DNA of 64,000 nucleotides, taken from positions 248,001-312,000 of the forward strand of contig DIXM01000002.1 in NCBI GenBank assembly GCA_002436025.1, written 5' to 3'. The DNA comes from a candidate division Hyd24-12 bacterium UBA6080 (GTDB lineage Bacteria > Fermentibacterota > Fermentibacteria > Fermentibacterales > JCC-6). Of the stretch, positions 1 through 9,000 are shown piece after piece (the first letter of the stretch is position 1; the number at the start of each line of letters is the position of its first letter). A program made the position numbers and the translations under genes. The notes beneath the pieces were generated by a model. That model saw only the letters and a program-made list of their open reading frames with translations, searched no databases and was not told the DNA's origin.

Positions 1-60
1 CGCAATCGATCCGTGACCGTTCCATCAAGGGGAGGAACGTAACGGATGAAAGGAGTTCCC

Positions 61-489
61 ATGGCCAAGAAGATCTTGGGCATGGTAAAGCTTCAGCTCT
101 CTGCAGGACAGGCTACTCCCGCCCCCCCGGTGGGACCCGCCCTGGGCCAGTACGGAATCAATCTGGCCGGATTCTGCAAAGAGTTCAATGCCCGTACCCA
201 GGGGCAGGAAGGCCTGATCATCCCTGCGGTGGTCACGGTCTACAAGGACAGAAGCTTTACCTTTGAGCTCAAGTCGCCTCCCGCGGCGATCCTTCTTAAA
301 AGGGCCGCCGGCCTGGCGAAGGGGTCGCCGGAATCCAACCGCAACAAGGTTGGGACCGTCACCACCGCCCAGTGCCGCGAGATCGCCCGCACCAAAATGA
401 AGGACCTCAACGCGGCATCCGAAGACGCCGCGGTCGAGATGATCCGCGGTACGGCCCGCAGCATGGGCCTGGAGGTGGTGGATGGCTAA
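61..489 (+). CDS. rplK: 50S ribosomal protein L11
   Basis: L11 forms the GTPase-associated centre of the large subunit with L10 and 23S rRNA. The 142-residue product matches the E. coli length and has the proline-rich N-terminal signature PAPPVGPALGQYG. I chose the ATG at 61 rather than the in-frame ATG at 46, because AAAGGAG lies about 5 nt before it and the protein then begins MAKK as in the family. It is the first gene of the rplKAJL-rpoBC chain; its end overlaps rplA by 8 nt, suggesting coupled translation. Confidence 0.97.
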   Translation: MAKKILGMVKLQLSAGQATPAPPVGPALGQYGINLAGFCKEFNARTQGQEGLIIPAVVTVYKDRSFTFELKSPPAAILLKRAAGLAKGSPESNRNKVGTVTTAQCREIARTKMKDLNAASEDAAVEMIRGTARSMGLEVVDG

Positions 490-1186
490 TGTCAGCAGAA
501 GGTTCGCCAAGGCCCGGGAGACGGTCGATCGCGAGAGGATCTACTCCCTCGACGAGACGATCGCCCTGGTGAAGGGCGCCGCCACAGCAAAGTTCGACGA
601 GACCGTTGAAGTTGCGGTGAACCTGGGCGTGAATCCGAAGCATTCGGATCAGGTCGTCCGTGGAACCTGCATTCTTCCCTTCGGCACCGGAAGAACGGTC
701 CGTGTACTGGTATTCGCCAGGGGCGAGAAGGCCGAAGAGGCCCGGGAAGCCGGCGCGGACAGCATAGGCGATGAGGAAACCGTAGAGAAGATCAAGGGCG
801 GCTGGATGGATTTCGATGTGGTCATCGCCACGCCCGACATGATGAAGGTCCTGGGCGCGGTGGCCAGAATCCTCGGTCCCCGGGGTCTCATGCCCAACCC
901 GAAAACCGGCACCGTGACAATGGATGTGTCACAGGCGGTCAGGGAGGCGAAAGCCGGCAAGATCAACTTCAGGGTTGACAAGACCGGTGTGCTTCATGTT
1001 CCTGTGGGCAAGGCCAGCTTCGATGAGCCGGCCCTCAGGGAGAACATTGTGGCCTTCATGGAGAAGGTGATGCAACTCAAACCCGCCACCGCCAAGGGCA
1101 AGTACATCATCAGCATGTCGGTCTCATCCACCATGGGTCCCGGAGTTCGGGTTGATACCGCCGATCTCCGGCTGGTTCTCAAGTGA
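482..1186 (+). CDS. rplA: 50S ribosomal protein L1
   Basis: L1 builds the mobile stalk at the E site and in many bacteria represses its own operon. The product is 234 residues, the same length as in E. coli, with the conserved block GPRGLMPNPKTGTV and the C-terminal SVSSTMGPGVRVD. The ATG lies inside the last codons of rplK. The next gene, rplJ, starts only 10 nt after the stop, so the long L10 leader found in E. coli between these genes is absent here. Confidence 0.97.
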   Translation: MANVSRRFAKARETVDRERIYSLDETIALVKGAATAKFDETVEVAVNLGVNPKHSDQVVRGTCILPFGTGRTVRVLVFARGEKAEEAREAGADSIGDEETVEKIKGGWMDFDVVIATPDMMKVLGAVARILGPRGLMPNPKTGTVTMDVSQAVREAKAGKINFRVDKTGVLHVPVGKASFDEPALRENIVAFMEKVMQLKPATAKGKYIISMSVSSTMGPGVRVDTADLRLVLK

Positions 1187-1196
1187 GGAGGGTGGA

Positions 1197-1730
1197 ATGA
1201 GCATCACAAGACAGCGCAAGGAGACAACGGTCGCGTCCCTCACTGAGGAACTGGGGTCCAACGGGGCATTTGTTCTCGCGGATTTCACCGGGATAACCGT
1301 TGCCGACATGACCGAGTTGAGAAAGATCATGCGTGAGCGCGGGGTCAGCTTCACGGTAGTGAAGAACACCCTGCTCGACATCGTGCTGAAGGGCGTTGAA
1401 CTCACAGGCGAAGAGGACGTCTTCCAGTACCTTCAGGGCCCCACAGCTCTGGCATCAAGCCGTGATGAAGTGCTTCCGGCAAAGGTTCTCAAGGAGTTTG
1501 CCGCCACCCATGAGGGTCGGCCCGTCATAAAGGGCGGCTTCGTGGCCGGGAGGAGTTACAACGCGGTGCAGGTGGCGAGTCTGGCGGACATGCCAAGCCG
1601 GGATGAGCTTCTGGCCAGGGTCATGGGTTCCGCCACGGCCCCCATCCGGGGTTTTGTCACCGTCACCGGCGGTATTGTGAGAAAGCTTCTTTACGCGCTC
1701 AACGCCGTGAAGGAAAGCAAAGAGAACTGA
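1197..1730 (+). CDS. rplJ: 50S ribosomal protein L10
   Basis: L10 anchors the L7/L12 dimers to the ribosome. The product is about 177 residues, with the family features FVLADFTGITVADMTELRK and VVKNTLL in the N-terminal rRNA-binding domain and a helical C terminus for L12 binding. An in-frame ATG exists at 1152 inside rplA. I chose 1197 because GAGGAGGGTGG lies directly before it and family members start MS-[I/L]-[T/N]-R. It is followed 55 nt later by rplL. Confidence 0.96.
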   Translation: MSITRQRKETTVASLTEELGSNGAFVLADFTGITVADMTELRKIMRERGVSFTVVKNTLLDIVLKGVELTGEEDVFQYLQGPTALASSRDEVLPAKVLKEFAATHEGRPVIKGGFVAGRSYNAVQVASLADMPSRDELLARVMGSATAPIRGFVTVTGGIVRKLLYALNAVKESKEN

Positions 1731-1785
1731 GTCGATACCATTAACGCGACCCAAGGGTCCGATTGCCTAAAACGGAGGAAGAACC

Positions 1786-2166
1786 ATGAGTGACGACAAG
1801 AAGGCCGCCATCATCGAGGCCATTTCCAATATGACCGTTCTTGAGCTCGCCGAGCTTGTCAAGGAGATGGAAGCCAAGTTCGGAGTGTCGGCCGCAGCCC
1901 CCGCAGTTGCAGTTGCCGCTGCCGGACCCGCCGCTGCCGTGGAAGTGGAAGAGCAAACCGAGTTCGACGTGATCCTCGAGAGCTTCGGCTCGAAGAAGAT
2001 CGCTGTCATCAAGGTGGTCAGGGAACTCACGAACCTGGGTCTGAAGGAAGCCAAGGACCTCGTGGACGGAGCCCCCTCCAAGCTCAAGGAAGCCGCGGAG
2101 AAGGCCGAAGCCGAAGAGATGAAGAAGCAGCTTGAGGAAGCCGGCGCAACTGTCATACTCAAGTAG
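1786..2166 (+). CDS. rplL: 50S ribosomal protein L7/L12
   Basis: L7/L12 is the multicopy stalk protein that recruits translational GTPases. The product is 126 residues with an N-terminal helical dimerisation domain, an Ala/Pro/Val-rich hinge (about residues 38-55) and a C-terminal globular domain with EAKDLVDGAP and a final VILK. CGGAGGAAG sits before the ATG. A strong hairpin follows the gene and separates it from rpoB. Confidence 0.97.
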   Translation: MSDDKKAAIIEAISNMTVLELAELVKEMEAKFGVSAAAPAVAVAAAGPAAAVEVEEQTEFDVILESFGSKKIAVIKVVRELTNLGLKEAKDLVDGAPSKLKEAAEKAEAEEMKKQLEEAGATVILK

Positions 2167-2187
2167 CAGGTGTATTCTGGTCTTTGC

Positions 2188-2218
2188 GGAAGGGACGGGA
2201 TCAAATCCCGTCCCTTCC
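2188..2218 (+). terminator. Perfect hairpin in the rplL-rpoB gap
   Basis: A 13-bp perfect inverted repeat (2188-2200 and 2206-2218) with a 5-nt TCAAA loop lies 21 nt after rplL and 50 nt before rpoB. Only a loose T-rich stretch follows. It could be a partial terminator (attenuator) or an RNase III site that sets the ratio of stalk protein to RNA polymerase, as in the equivalent E. coli gap. The structure is seen directly; the function is inferred. Confidence 0.7.
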
Positions 2219-2268
2219 ATCCCCGTTTCCGGGCGTTTCGTGTTTCCTTTCAGTTGTGAGGAGCGGCA

Positions 2269-5200
2269 GTGAATAAGGATAGACCTGTCAGGAACTATTC
2301 GCGGGTTACCCCTGCCCTTGAAGTACCCGACCTGCTGAAGGTACAGCGGGATTCCTTCGAGAATTTTCTACAGGCTGATGTACCTTCGGATGAAAGACTT
2401 CCACAAGGTTTACACAAGATATTTCTCGACACATTTCCGATTGAGAGCGCAAGCAAGGAGTTTTCCCTTGAGTATGTGAGCTTCGAGGTTTCCCCTCCGA
2501 AGCACACCGTGAAGGAAGCCCTGGAACGGGGCGTCACCTACTGCGCCAACCTCAACGCCGTGATGCGCCTGGTCACCCGTGACCCCGAGTCGAAAAGCTT
2601 CAAGATGGGTGTTGATCAGAAGGTCTTCCTGGGCAGTCTGCCCATAATGACCGACAGTGGCTCCTTCATTATCAACGGCGCCGAAAGGGTCATCGTAAGT
2701 CAGCTTCACAGGAGCCCCGGTGTATTCTTCGAAGAGAAGGTCCAGCAGAGGAACCGCAGGGTTCACAGCGCCAGGGTCATTCCCCACCGGGGCTCGTGGC
2801 TCGAGATAAACCTCGATCCCAACGATCAGATTTTCGCCATCATAGACAGGCGCAACAAACGGATACCTGTCACCATGCTTCTCCGGGCACTGGGTCTCTC
2901 CACTGACACACAGATTCTCGCCGCATTCTATCCCGTGGTGGAGAAAGACCTTGAAGCCATGCTCAAACGTCAGTCCAGAAGCAGCGACTTCATTCACAGA
3001 ACCTTCGCCGAGGACATTGCCGATCCGGCGACCGGTGAAGTGCTGGTTCGCTGTGACGAACCTGTGGAAACCGTTGAGAAGCTTGAGAACCTCGTATCCA
3101 GGGGCATAACCAAAGCCCGTTTTCTCGAGTCCCGCTCGGAGAGGGACAATTTCGACGGAATCCGCAAGACCCTGGCCAAAGAGGAGTCGAGTCTCGGCGC
3201 CGGTGTCGACAAGAACGAGGATTCCGCAACGATGTGGATATACGAAGCACTTCGCGGCACAGAAGCCCCCTCCCTCGATCACGCGAGAAGCTACCTCAGA
3301 AGCATGTTCTTCGACAGCAAGCGCTACAGCCTGAGCGAGGTCGGGCGTTACAAGCTGAACGAGAGGTTGAACATCAACACCTCCATGGACCGTCTCACCC
3401 TTGTGGTGGAGGACCTGGTGGCGATCGTGGACAACCTCATAATGCTTCGTGAGGGCACCAACACCGCTGACGACATCGACCACCTGGGCAACCGCAGGGT
3501 CAAGACCGTGGGCGAGCTGCTCAGTCAGGAATTCAGCAAGGGTCTCAGCCGCATGGCCCGGACCATCCGTGACAAGATGGGCCACCAGGACAAGGACAAG
3601 CTCCGCCCGCAGGACCTTGTGAACTCCAGAACCCTCTCCAGCGTCATCAACACGTTCTTCGGCTCGAGCCAGCTCTCGCAGTTCATGGAGCAGACCAATC
3701 CTCTTGCGGAACTCACCCATAAGAGGCGCACAAGCGCTCTGGGCGAGGGCGGTCTTACCCGCGAGAGGGCAGGCTTCGACGTTAGAGACGTGCATCACAC
3801 CCATTACGGCAGGGTTTGCCCCGTGGAAACCCCTGAAGGCCCGAACATCGGCCTCATAACAACCCTTTCAGTGTACGCCTCGATCAACCGTTTCGGCTTC
3901 CTCGAAACACCCTACCGGCGTGTCATCAAGGGAAAGATCACCGACGAGGTGGTGTACCTTTCCGCAGACCGGGAAGACCGCACCACGATCGCCGAGGCAG
4001 ACTCCCCTGTCGATGCCAAAGGTTACCTGACAGGTCCCCTTGTGAGGGCCAGAAAGGCCGGAAACTTTCCCATGGTGCGTCCTGACGACATCGAATACAT
4101 CGATGTCAGCCCGATGCAGCTCGTGGGTCTTTCCGCCGCCCTCATCCCCTTCCTCGAGCATGACGACGCCAACAGGGCACTGATGGGCTCCAACATGCAG
4201 AGGCAGGCGGTTCCTCTTCTCTACACCCAGCCCCCGGTCGTGGGGACCGGCATGGAAGCAGTGGCCGCCCGCGACAGCGGTGCGCTGGTCACTGCCCGCA
4301 GGGGTGGCATGGTGGTCGAGGTCGACTCACGCAAGATCGTGGTCAGGGCCGACGGCGACGAGTACGATTTTGACAGGGATGACGTCTACGACCTTAAGAA
4401 GTTCCAGAGAAGCAACCAGGACACCTGCATCAACCAGAAACCAATGGTCAGCCCTGGCCAGAGGGTCGAGGAGGGTGCCATCCTTGCGGACGGCATGGCC
4501 ACCAGCGACGGCAGGCTTGCACTGGGAGTGAACGCCCTGGTCGCCTTCACACCGTGGAACGGCTACAACTACGAAGACGCTGTCGTGATGAGCGAGCGTC
4601 TGGTGAAGAACGACCTTTTCACAAGTGTTCACATCGAGGAGTACGAGGTCAACTTCCGCGAGACCAAACTCGGTCCCGAGGAACTTCTTCGCGACATCCC
4701 CAACGTGGGCGAGGACCGCAAGCGTAACCTCGACGAAAACGGAATTATCCGGGTCGGCGCAAGGGTTAGGTCGGATGACATCCTTGTCGGCAAGGTGAGC
4801 CCCAAGGGCGAGCAGGACCTTTCCCCGGCGGAAAGGCTCATCCGGGCCATTTTCGGCCAGAAGGCCGGCGATGTGAAGGACACTTCCCTCAGGGCTCCCA
4901 ACGGCATGGACGGCATCGTGGTGGACGTGAAGGTCTACTCCCGCCGTGACGACACGGAGAGGGGCCGCAGGGTTCTCGAGGAACGCATCGACGCCCTCAG
5001 GGAACAGAAGCTGAACAGGGAACAGCGGCTCTGCAAAGAGCGGGATGACATGCTTTGCGAAGTTCTCACAGGCCAGAAGGCCGTCAACCTCATCGACTCC
5101 GTGACCGGCGAGCAGTACGTGCCCTCGGGCCGCAAGCTCACCACTGCGTCACTTCGCAAGGTGAACTTCACCGACATCGACTACGGCCGGCAGCTCTGCG

Positions 5201-6069
5201 AAGACCTCAAGGCCGATGACAGGGCCAGGAGGATCCTTCGAAGCACAAGCAGGGAACTCGACAAGATACAGCAGGAGTTCCTTCAGGCCGAGAACAGGAT
5301 CAGCGTCGGAGACGAGCTCAAACCCGGCGTTATCAAGCTTGTCAAGGTCTACGTGGCCAAGAGGCGCAAGCTCAGGGTCGGCGACAAGGTCGCGGGCCGA
5401 CACGGCAACAAGGGCATCGTGAGCATCATAGTCCCCGAGGAGGACATGCCCTACCTGCCGGACGGCACACCCGTAGACATCTGTCTCAACCCGCTGGGCG
5501 TTCCCTCCCGAATGAACGTGGGCCAGATCATGGAAACCAATCTCGGCTGGGCCGCCAAGACGCTGGGCTTCGATGTGGTGACACCGGTCTTCGACTCGGC
5601 GCACAACAGCGTGATAGAGGAAACCCTGGAAGAGGCCGGCCTGCCCCGCGACGGCAAGACGGTCCTCTACGACGGCCGCACCGGCGAACCCATGAACGAG
5701 AGTGTTACCGTTGGTCTCATGTACGTTATGAAACTCGCCCATCAGGTGGAAGACAAGATCCATGCCCGGTCCACAGGTCCGTACGCCATGGTCACCCAGC
5801 AGCCACTGGGCGGCAAGGCGCAGAACGGCGGCCAGAGGCTGGGTGAGATGGAGGTCTGGGCGCTCGAAGCGTACGGGGCGGCCCACTGCCTGCAGGAGAT
5901 GCTCACTATCAAGTCGGATGACGTCGAGGGCAGGAACAGGGCCTACAGCAGCATCGTACAGGGAAAGGCCATTCCCCCCTCCAGCACACCCGAGGCCTTC
6001 AGCGTTCTTCTGAACGAGATGAGAAGCCTGGCCCTGGATGTGGAACTGGTTACCGAGGAGGAGAACTAG
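2269..6069 (+). CDS. rpoB: RNA polymerase beta subunit
   Basis: Catalytic beta subunit of RNA polymerase, 1266 residues. Conserved blocks are all present: the fork and rifampicin region (FFGSSQLSQFM, THKRR, GGLTRERAGF), CPVETPEGPNIGL, GRHGNKG, and the C-terminal clamp segment with GGQRLGEMEVWALEAYGAA. The start is GTG with GAGGAG 5 nt upstream. In the rifampicin pocket the residues equivalent to E. coli D516, N518 and P535 are E, T and E, while H526 and S531 are kept. The stop is followed 1 nt later by the rpoC ATG, so the two subunits are coupled. Confidence 0.98.
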   Translation: MNKDRPVRNYSRVTPALEVPDLLKVQRDSFENFLQADVPSDERLPQGLHKIFLDTFPIESASKEFSLEYVSFEVSPPKHTVKEALERGVTYCANLNAVMRLVTRDPESKSFKMGVDQKVFLGSLPIMTDSGSFIINGAERVIVSQLHRSPGVFFEEKVQQRNRRVHSARVIPHRGSWLEINLDPNDQIFAIIDRRNKRIPVTMLLRALGLSTDTQILAAFYPVVEKDLEAMLKRQSRSSDFIHRTFAEDIADPATGEVLVRCDEPVETVEKLENLVSRGITKARFLESRSERDNFDGIRKTLAKEESSLGAGVDKNEDSATMWIYEALRGTEAPSLDHARSYLRSMFFDSKRYSLSEVGRYKLNERLNINTSMDRLTLVVEDLVAIVDNLIMLREGTNTADDIDHLGNRRVKTVGELLSQEFSKGLSRMARTIRDKMGHQDKDKLRPQDLVNSRTLSSVINTFFGSSQLSQFMEQTNPLAELTHKRRTSALGEGGLTRERAGFDVRDVHHTHYGRVCPVETPEGPNIGLITTLSVYASINRFGFLETPYRRVIKGKITDEVVYLSADREDRTTIAEADSPVDAKGYLTGPLVRARKAGNFPMVRPDDIEYIDVSPMQLVGLSAALIPFLEHDDANRALMGSNMQRQAVPLLYTQPPVVGTGMEAVAARDSGALVTARRGGMVVEVDSRKIVVRADGDEYDFDRDDVYDLKKFQRSNQDTCINQKPMVSPGQRVEEGAILADGMATSDGRLALGVNALVAFTPWNGYNYEDAVVMSERLVKNDLFTSVHIEEYEVNFRETKLGPEELLRDIPNVGEDRKRNLDENGIIRVGARVRSDDILVGKVSPKGEQDLSPAERLIRAIFGQKAGDVKDTSLRAPNGMDGIVVDVKVYSRRDDTERGRRVLEERIDALREQKLNREQRLCKERDDMLCEVLTGQKAVNLIDSVTGEQYVPSGRKLTTASLRKVNFTDIDYGRQLCEDLKADDRARRILRSTSRELDKIQQEFLQAENRISVGDELKPGVIKLVKVYVAKRRKLRVGDKVAGRHGNKGIVSIIVPEEDMPYLPDGTPVDICLNPLGVPSRMNVGQIMETNLGWAAKTLGFDVVTPVFDSAHNSVIEETLEEAGLPRDGKTVLYDGRTGEPMNESVTVGLMYVMKLAHQVEDKIHARSTGPYAMVTQQPLGGKAQNGGQRLGEMEVWALEAYGAAHCLQEMLTIKSDDVEGRNRAYSSIVQGKAIPPSSTPEAFSVLLNEMRSLALDVELVTEEEN

Positions 6070-6070
6070 A

Positions 6071-9000
6071 ATGCACAGCAATCCCTCTCCAAGAGATGTG
6101 AATGCTTTCCCCACCGATTTCAGGGGGATCCGCATAAGCCTCGCCTCTCCGGACACCATAAGGAACTGGTCCCACGGCGAGGTCACCAAGGCTGAAACGA
6201 TAAACTACAGAAGCTACAAGCCCGAACCTGACGGCCTCTTCTGCGAGCGCATATTCGGGCCTGAAAAGGACTGGGAGTGCGCCTGCGGAAGGTACAAGAG
6301 GATCCGCTACCGAGGCGTGAAGTGTGACCGGTGCGGGGTGGAAGTGACCATGTCCAAGGTGCGGCGCAGCCGCATGGGACACATTGATCTCGCAGTTCCC
6401 GTGTGCCACATATGGTACTACAAGAACCGCCAGATCTCAAAGCTCCTGGACATAACCAACATCGATCTCGAAAGGGTTCTCTACTACGAATCATACATCG
6501 TTGTGGCCAGCGATCATCCCCAGCTCCGGCCCGGCACCGTCCTCGGTGACGAGGAGTACTACGCCGCAAAGGAAACCTACGGGAAAGACACCTTCAAGGT
6601 GGGCATGGGCGCCGAAGCGATCGCGAACCTTCTGGCCGGGCTCGATCTCGAGGAGCTGGCCGCCATGCTCCGCACCTCCATCGCCAACGAAACGACCCTT
6701 TCCAGGCGTCAGAAGAACGTGAAGAGGCTGAAGGAAGTGGTGGCTTTCACGAACTCCCGGGCCGAGAACCGCCCGGAGTGGATGATCCTTCGAATACTTC
6801 CCGTGCTGCCTCCGGGTCTTCGGCCCCTGGTTCCCCTCGACGGTGGCCGCTTCGCCAGCAGTGACCTCAACGACCTCTACCGCAGGGTCATCAACAGGAA
6901 CAACCGCCTGAAGAGGCTTCTTGACCTCCAGGCGCCCGACGTGATCCTTCGCAACGAAAAGCGGATGCTTCAGGAAGCGGTTGACGCGGTGCTTGACAAC
7001 TCCAGCCGCCGCAAACCAGTGAAGGGCGCGGGCATGCGCCCGCTCCGAAGCCTCTCCGACCTTCTGAAGGGGAAGCGGGGAAGGTTCCGCCAGAACCTTC
7101 TGGGCAAAAGGGTGGACTACTCAGGCCGAAGCGTCATCGTGGTCGGCCCCGAACTCAAGCTTCATCAGTGCGGTCTTCCGAAAACCATGGCCCTCGAGCT
7201 TTTCAAGCCCTTCGTGGTTGCCAGGTGGGAGAAGAAGTACGGTTGCGGCGTGAAGATGGCCCAGAAGAAGGTCGAAGAACGCCCGGAAGAAGTCTGGGCC
7301 ATACTCGAAAAGGTTATCAGGAACCACCCGGTTCTCATCAACAGAGCTCCCACTCTGCACAGGCTGGGAATCCAGGCCTTTGAACCCGTGCTGGTCGAGG
7401 GCCTTGCCATCAGGCTTCATCCGCTCTCCTGCGCCGCCTTTAACGCCGACTTCGACGGTGACCAGATGGCGGTTCACGTTCCCCTTTCCGCCGAGGCCCA
7501 GGTCGAGGCCAGAATGCTCATGCTGGGAAGCAGGAACATTCTCAAACCCGCCAGCGGCGAACCGGTGGTCACGCCCAGCCATGACATGGTCATCGGAGTG
7601 TACTACCTGACCAAACCCATGGTCGCCGCCAAGGGCGAAGGGATGGTCTTCTCGGGCAGGGAAGAGGTCATCGGCGCTCTGGATGCCGGCAAGGTTGACT
7701 ATCACGCCAAGATAAAGATCAGGGGCGTGAACAGGATCGGCGAAACCGGCAACGACGGCGAGATGAGAAAACCCACGTACTGGAAGGACTACACGACCCC
7801 CGGTCAGGTGGTTTTCAACGGGATAGTTCCCGAAGGCATGGGTTACATAATGGCCAACGGCCAGATCCCGCACGAAAAGGTTTTCGGCAAGAAGGGCCTT
7901 TCCTCGATGGTCTCCAGGTGCCACCACAACGAAGGCGCCGTGGCCTGCGCCGTATTCCTCGACAACCTGAAGAGCCTCGGCTTCCACTACAGCACCATCA
8001 GCGGGCTTACCGTGGGCATGCGTGACATGATCATCCCCGACATGAAGACCGAGATCGTCAGCGAGGGCAGGAGGCTCGTGGCCGAGGTCGAGGAGAGAGC
8101 CGGGAAGGGCGAACTAACCGAGGCCGAACGGTACAACAGGATCATCGACATATGGAGCAAGGCCACCGAAGACGTGAAGAAATCCATGATGGATGTCCTC
8201 GAGAGGGACAAACACGGTTTCAACCCCATCTTCATGATGGCCCACTCCGGTGCCAGGGGAAGCGTTGACCAGGTCAGACAGCTCGCAGGCATGAGAGGTC
8301 TCATGTCGAAGCCCAAGAAGAAGCTCTCCGGCGAGCTGGGGGAAACCATCGAAACCCCCATTTTAAGCTCACTGAAGGAAGGCCTCTCGGTCATCGAGTA
8401 CTCCATCAGTACCCACGGGTCCCGCAAGGGTCTCGCCGACACAGCACTCAAGACCGCCGATGCGGGTTACCTCACCAGGCGTCTTGTGGATGTCTGCCAG
8501 GACGTTGTGATCACCATCGAGGACTGCGGCACGATAAGGGGCAGGAACATCAGCGCCCTGAAAGAGGGCGAGGAGATACTTGAACCCCTCCGCGACAGGA
8601 TCGTGGGCAGGGTTACCGCCGAGGACGTCTTCGATCCCATCGGTGACGAGATCATCCTCGAGGCGGGACGCGAAGTTACGGCCGAGCACGCGCTCAGGAT
8701 CGAGGAAAAGGGCATCGAGACCGTCAGGATCCGAAGCGTTCTCACCTGCGAGGCTGAACACGGCCTTTGCGCCAGGTGCTACGGATGGGACCTCAGCCGA
8801 AACCGCATGGTGACAAGGGGAGAAGCGGTGGGAGTCATCGCTGCCCAGTCCATCGGAGAACCCGGCACCCAGCTCACCCTGCGCACGTTCCACACCGGTG
8901 GTGTTGCCGGCCGTGAGGCCAAGGAGACTGAAGTCAGGGCAAGGCGCGCCGGAAAGGTCAGTTTCCGCAACATCCATATCGTTGAGGGCTCGGACGAATC

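Noticed and set aside
1..60. Possible tail of an upstream gene such as nusG
   Set aside because: One frame reads a short AIDP before a stop at 16, which would suit the end of NusG, but four residues are not evidence. No feature is claimed here.
1187..1196. L10-type regulatory leader before rplJ
   Set aside because: The gap between rplA and rplJ is only 10 nt, so there is no room for the structured leader known from E. coli.
2410..3804. Long open frame (464 codons) on the minus strand inside rpoB
   Set aside because: It mirrors a highly conserved plus-strand gene and has no recognisable motifs; such shadows are expected from GC-rich codon usage.
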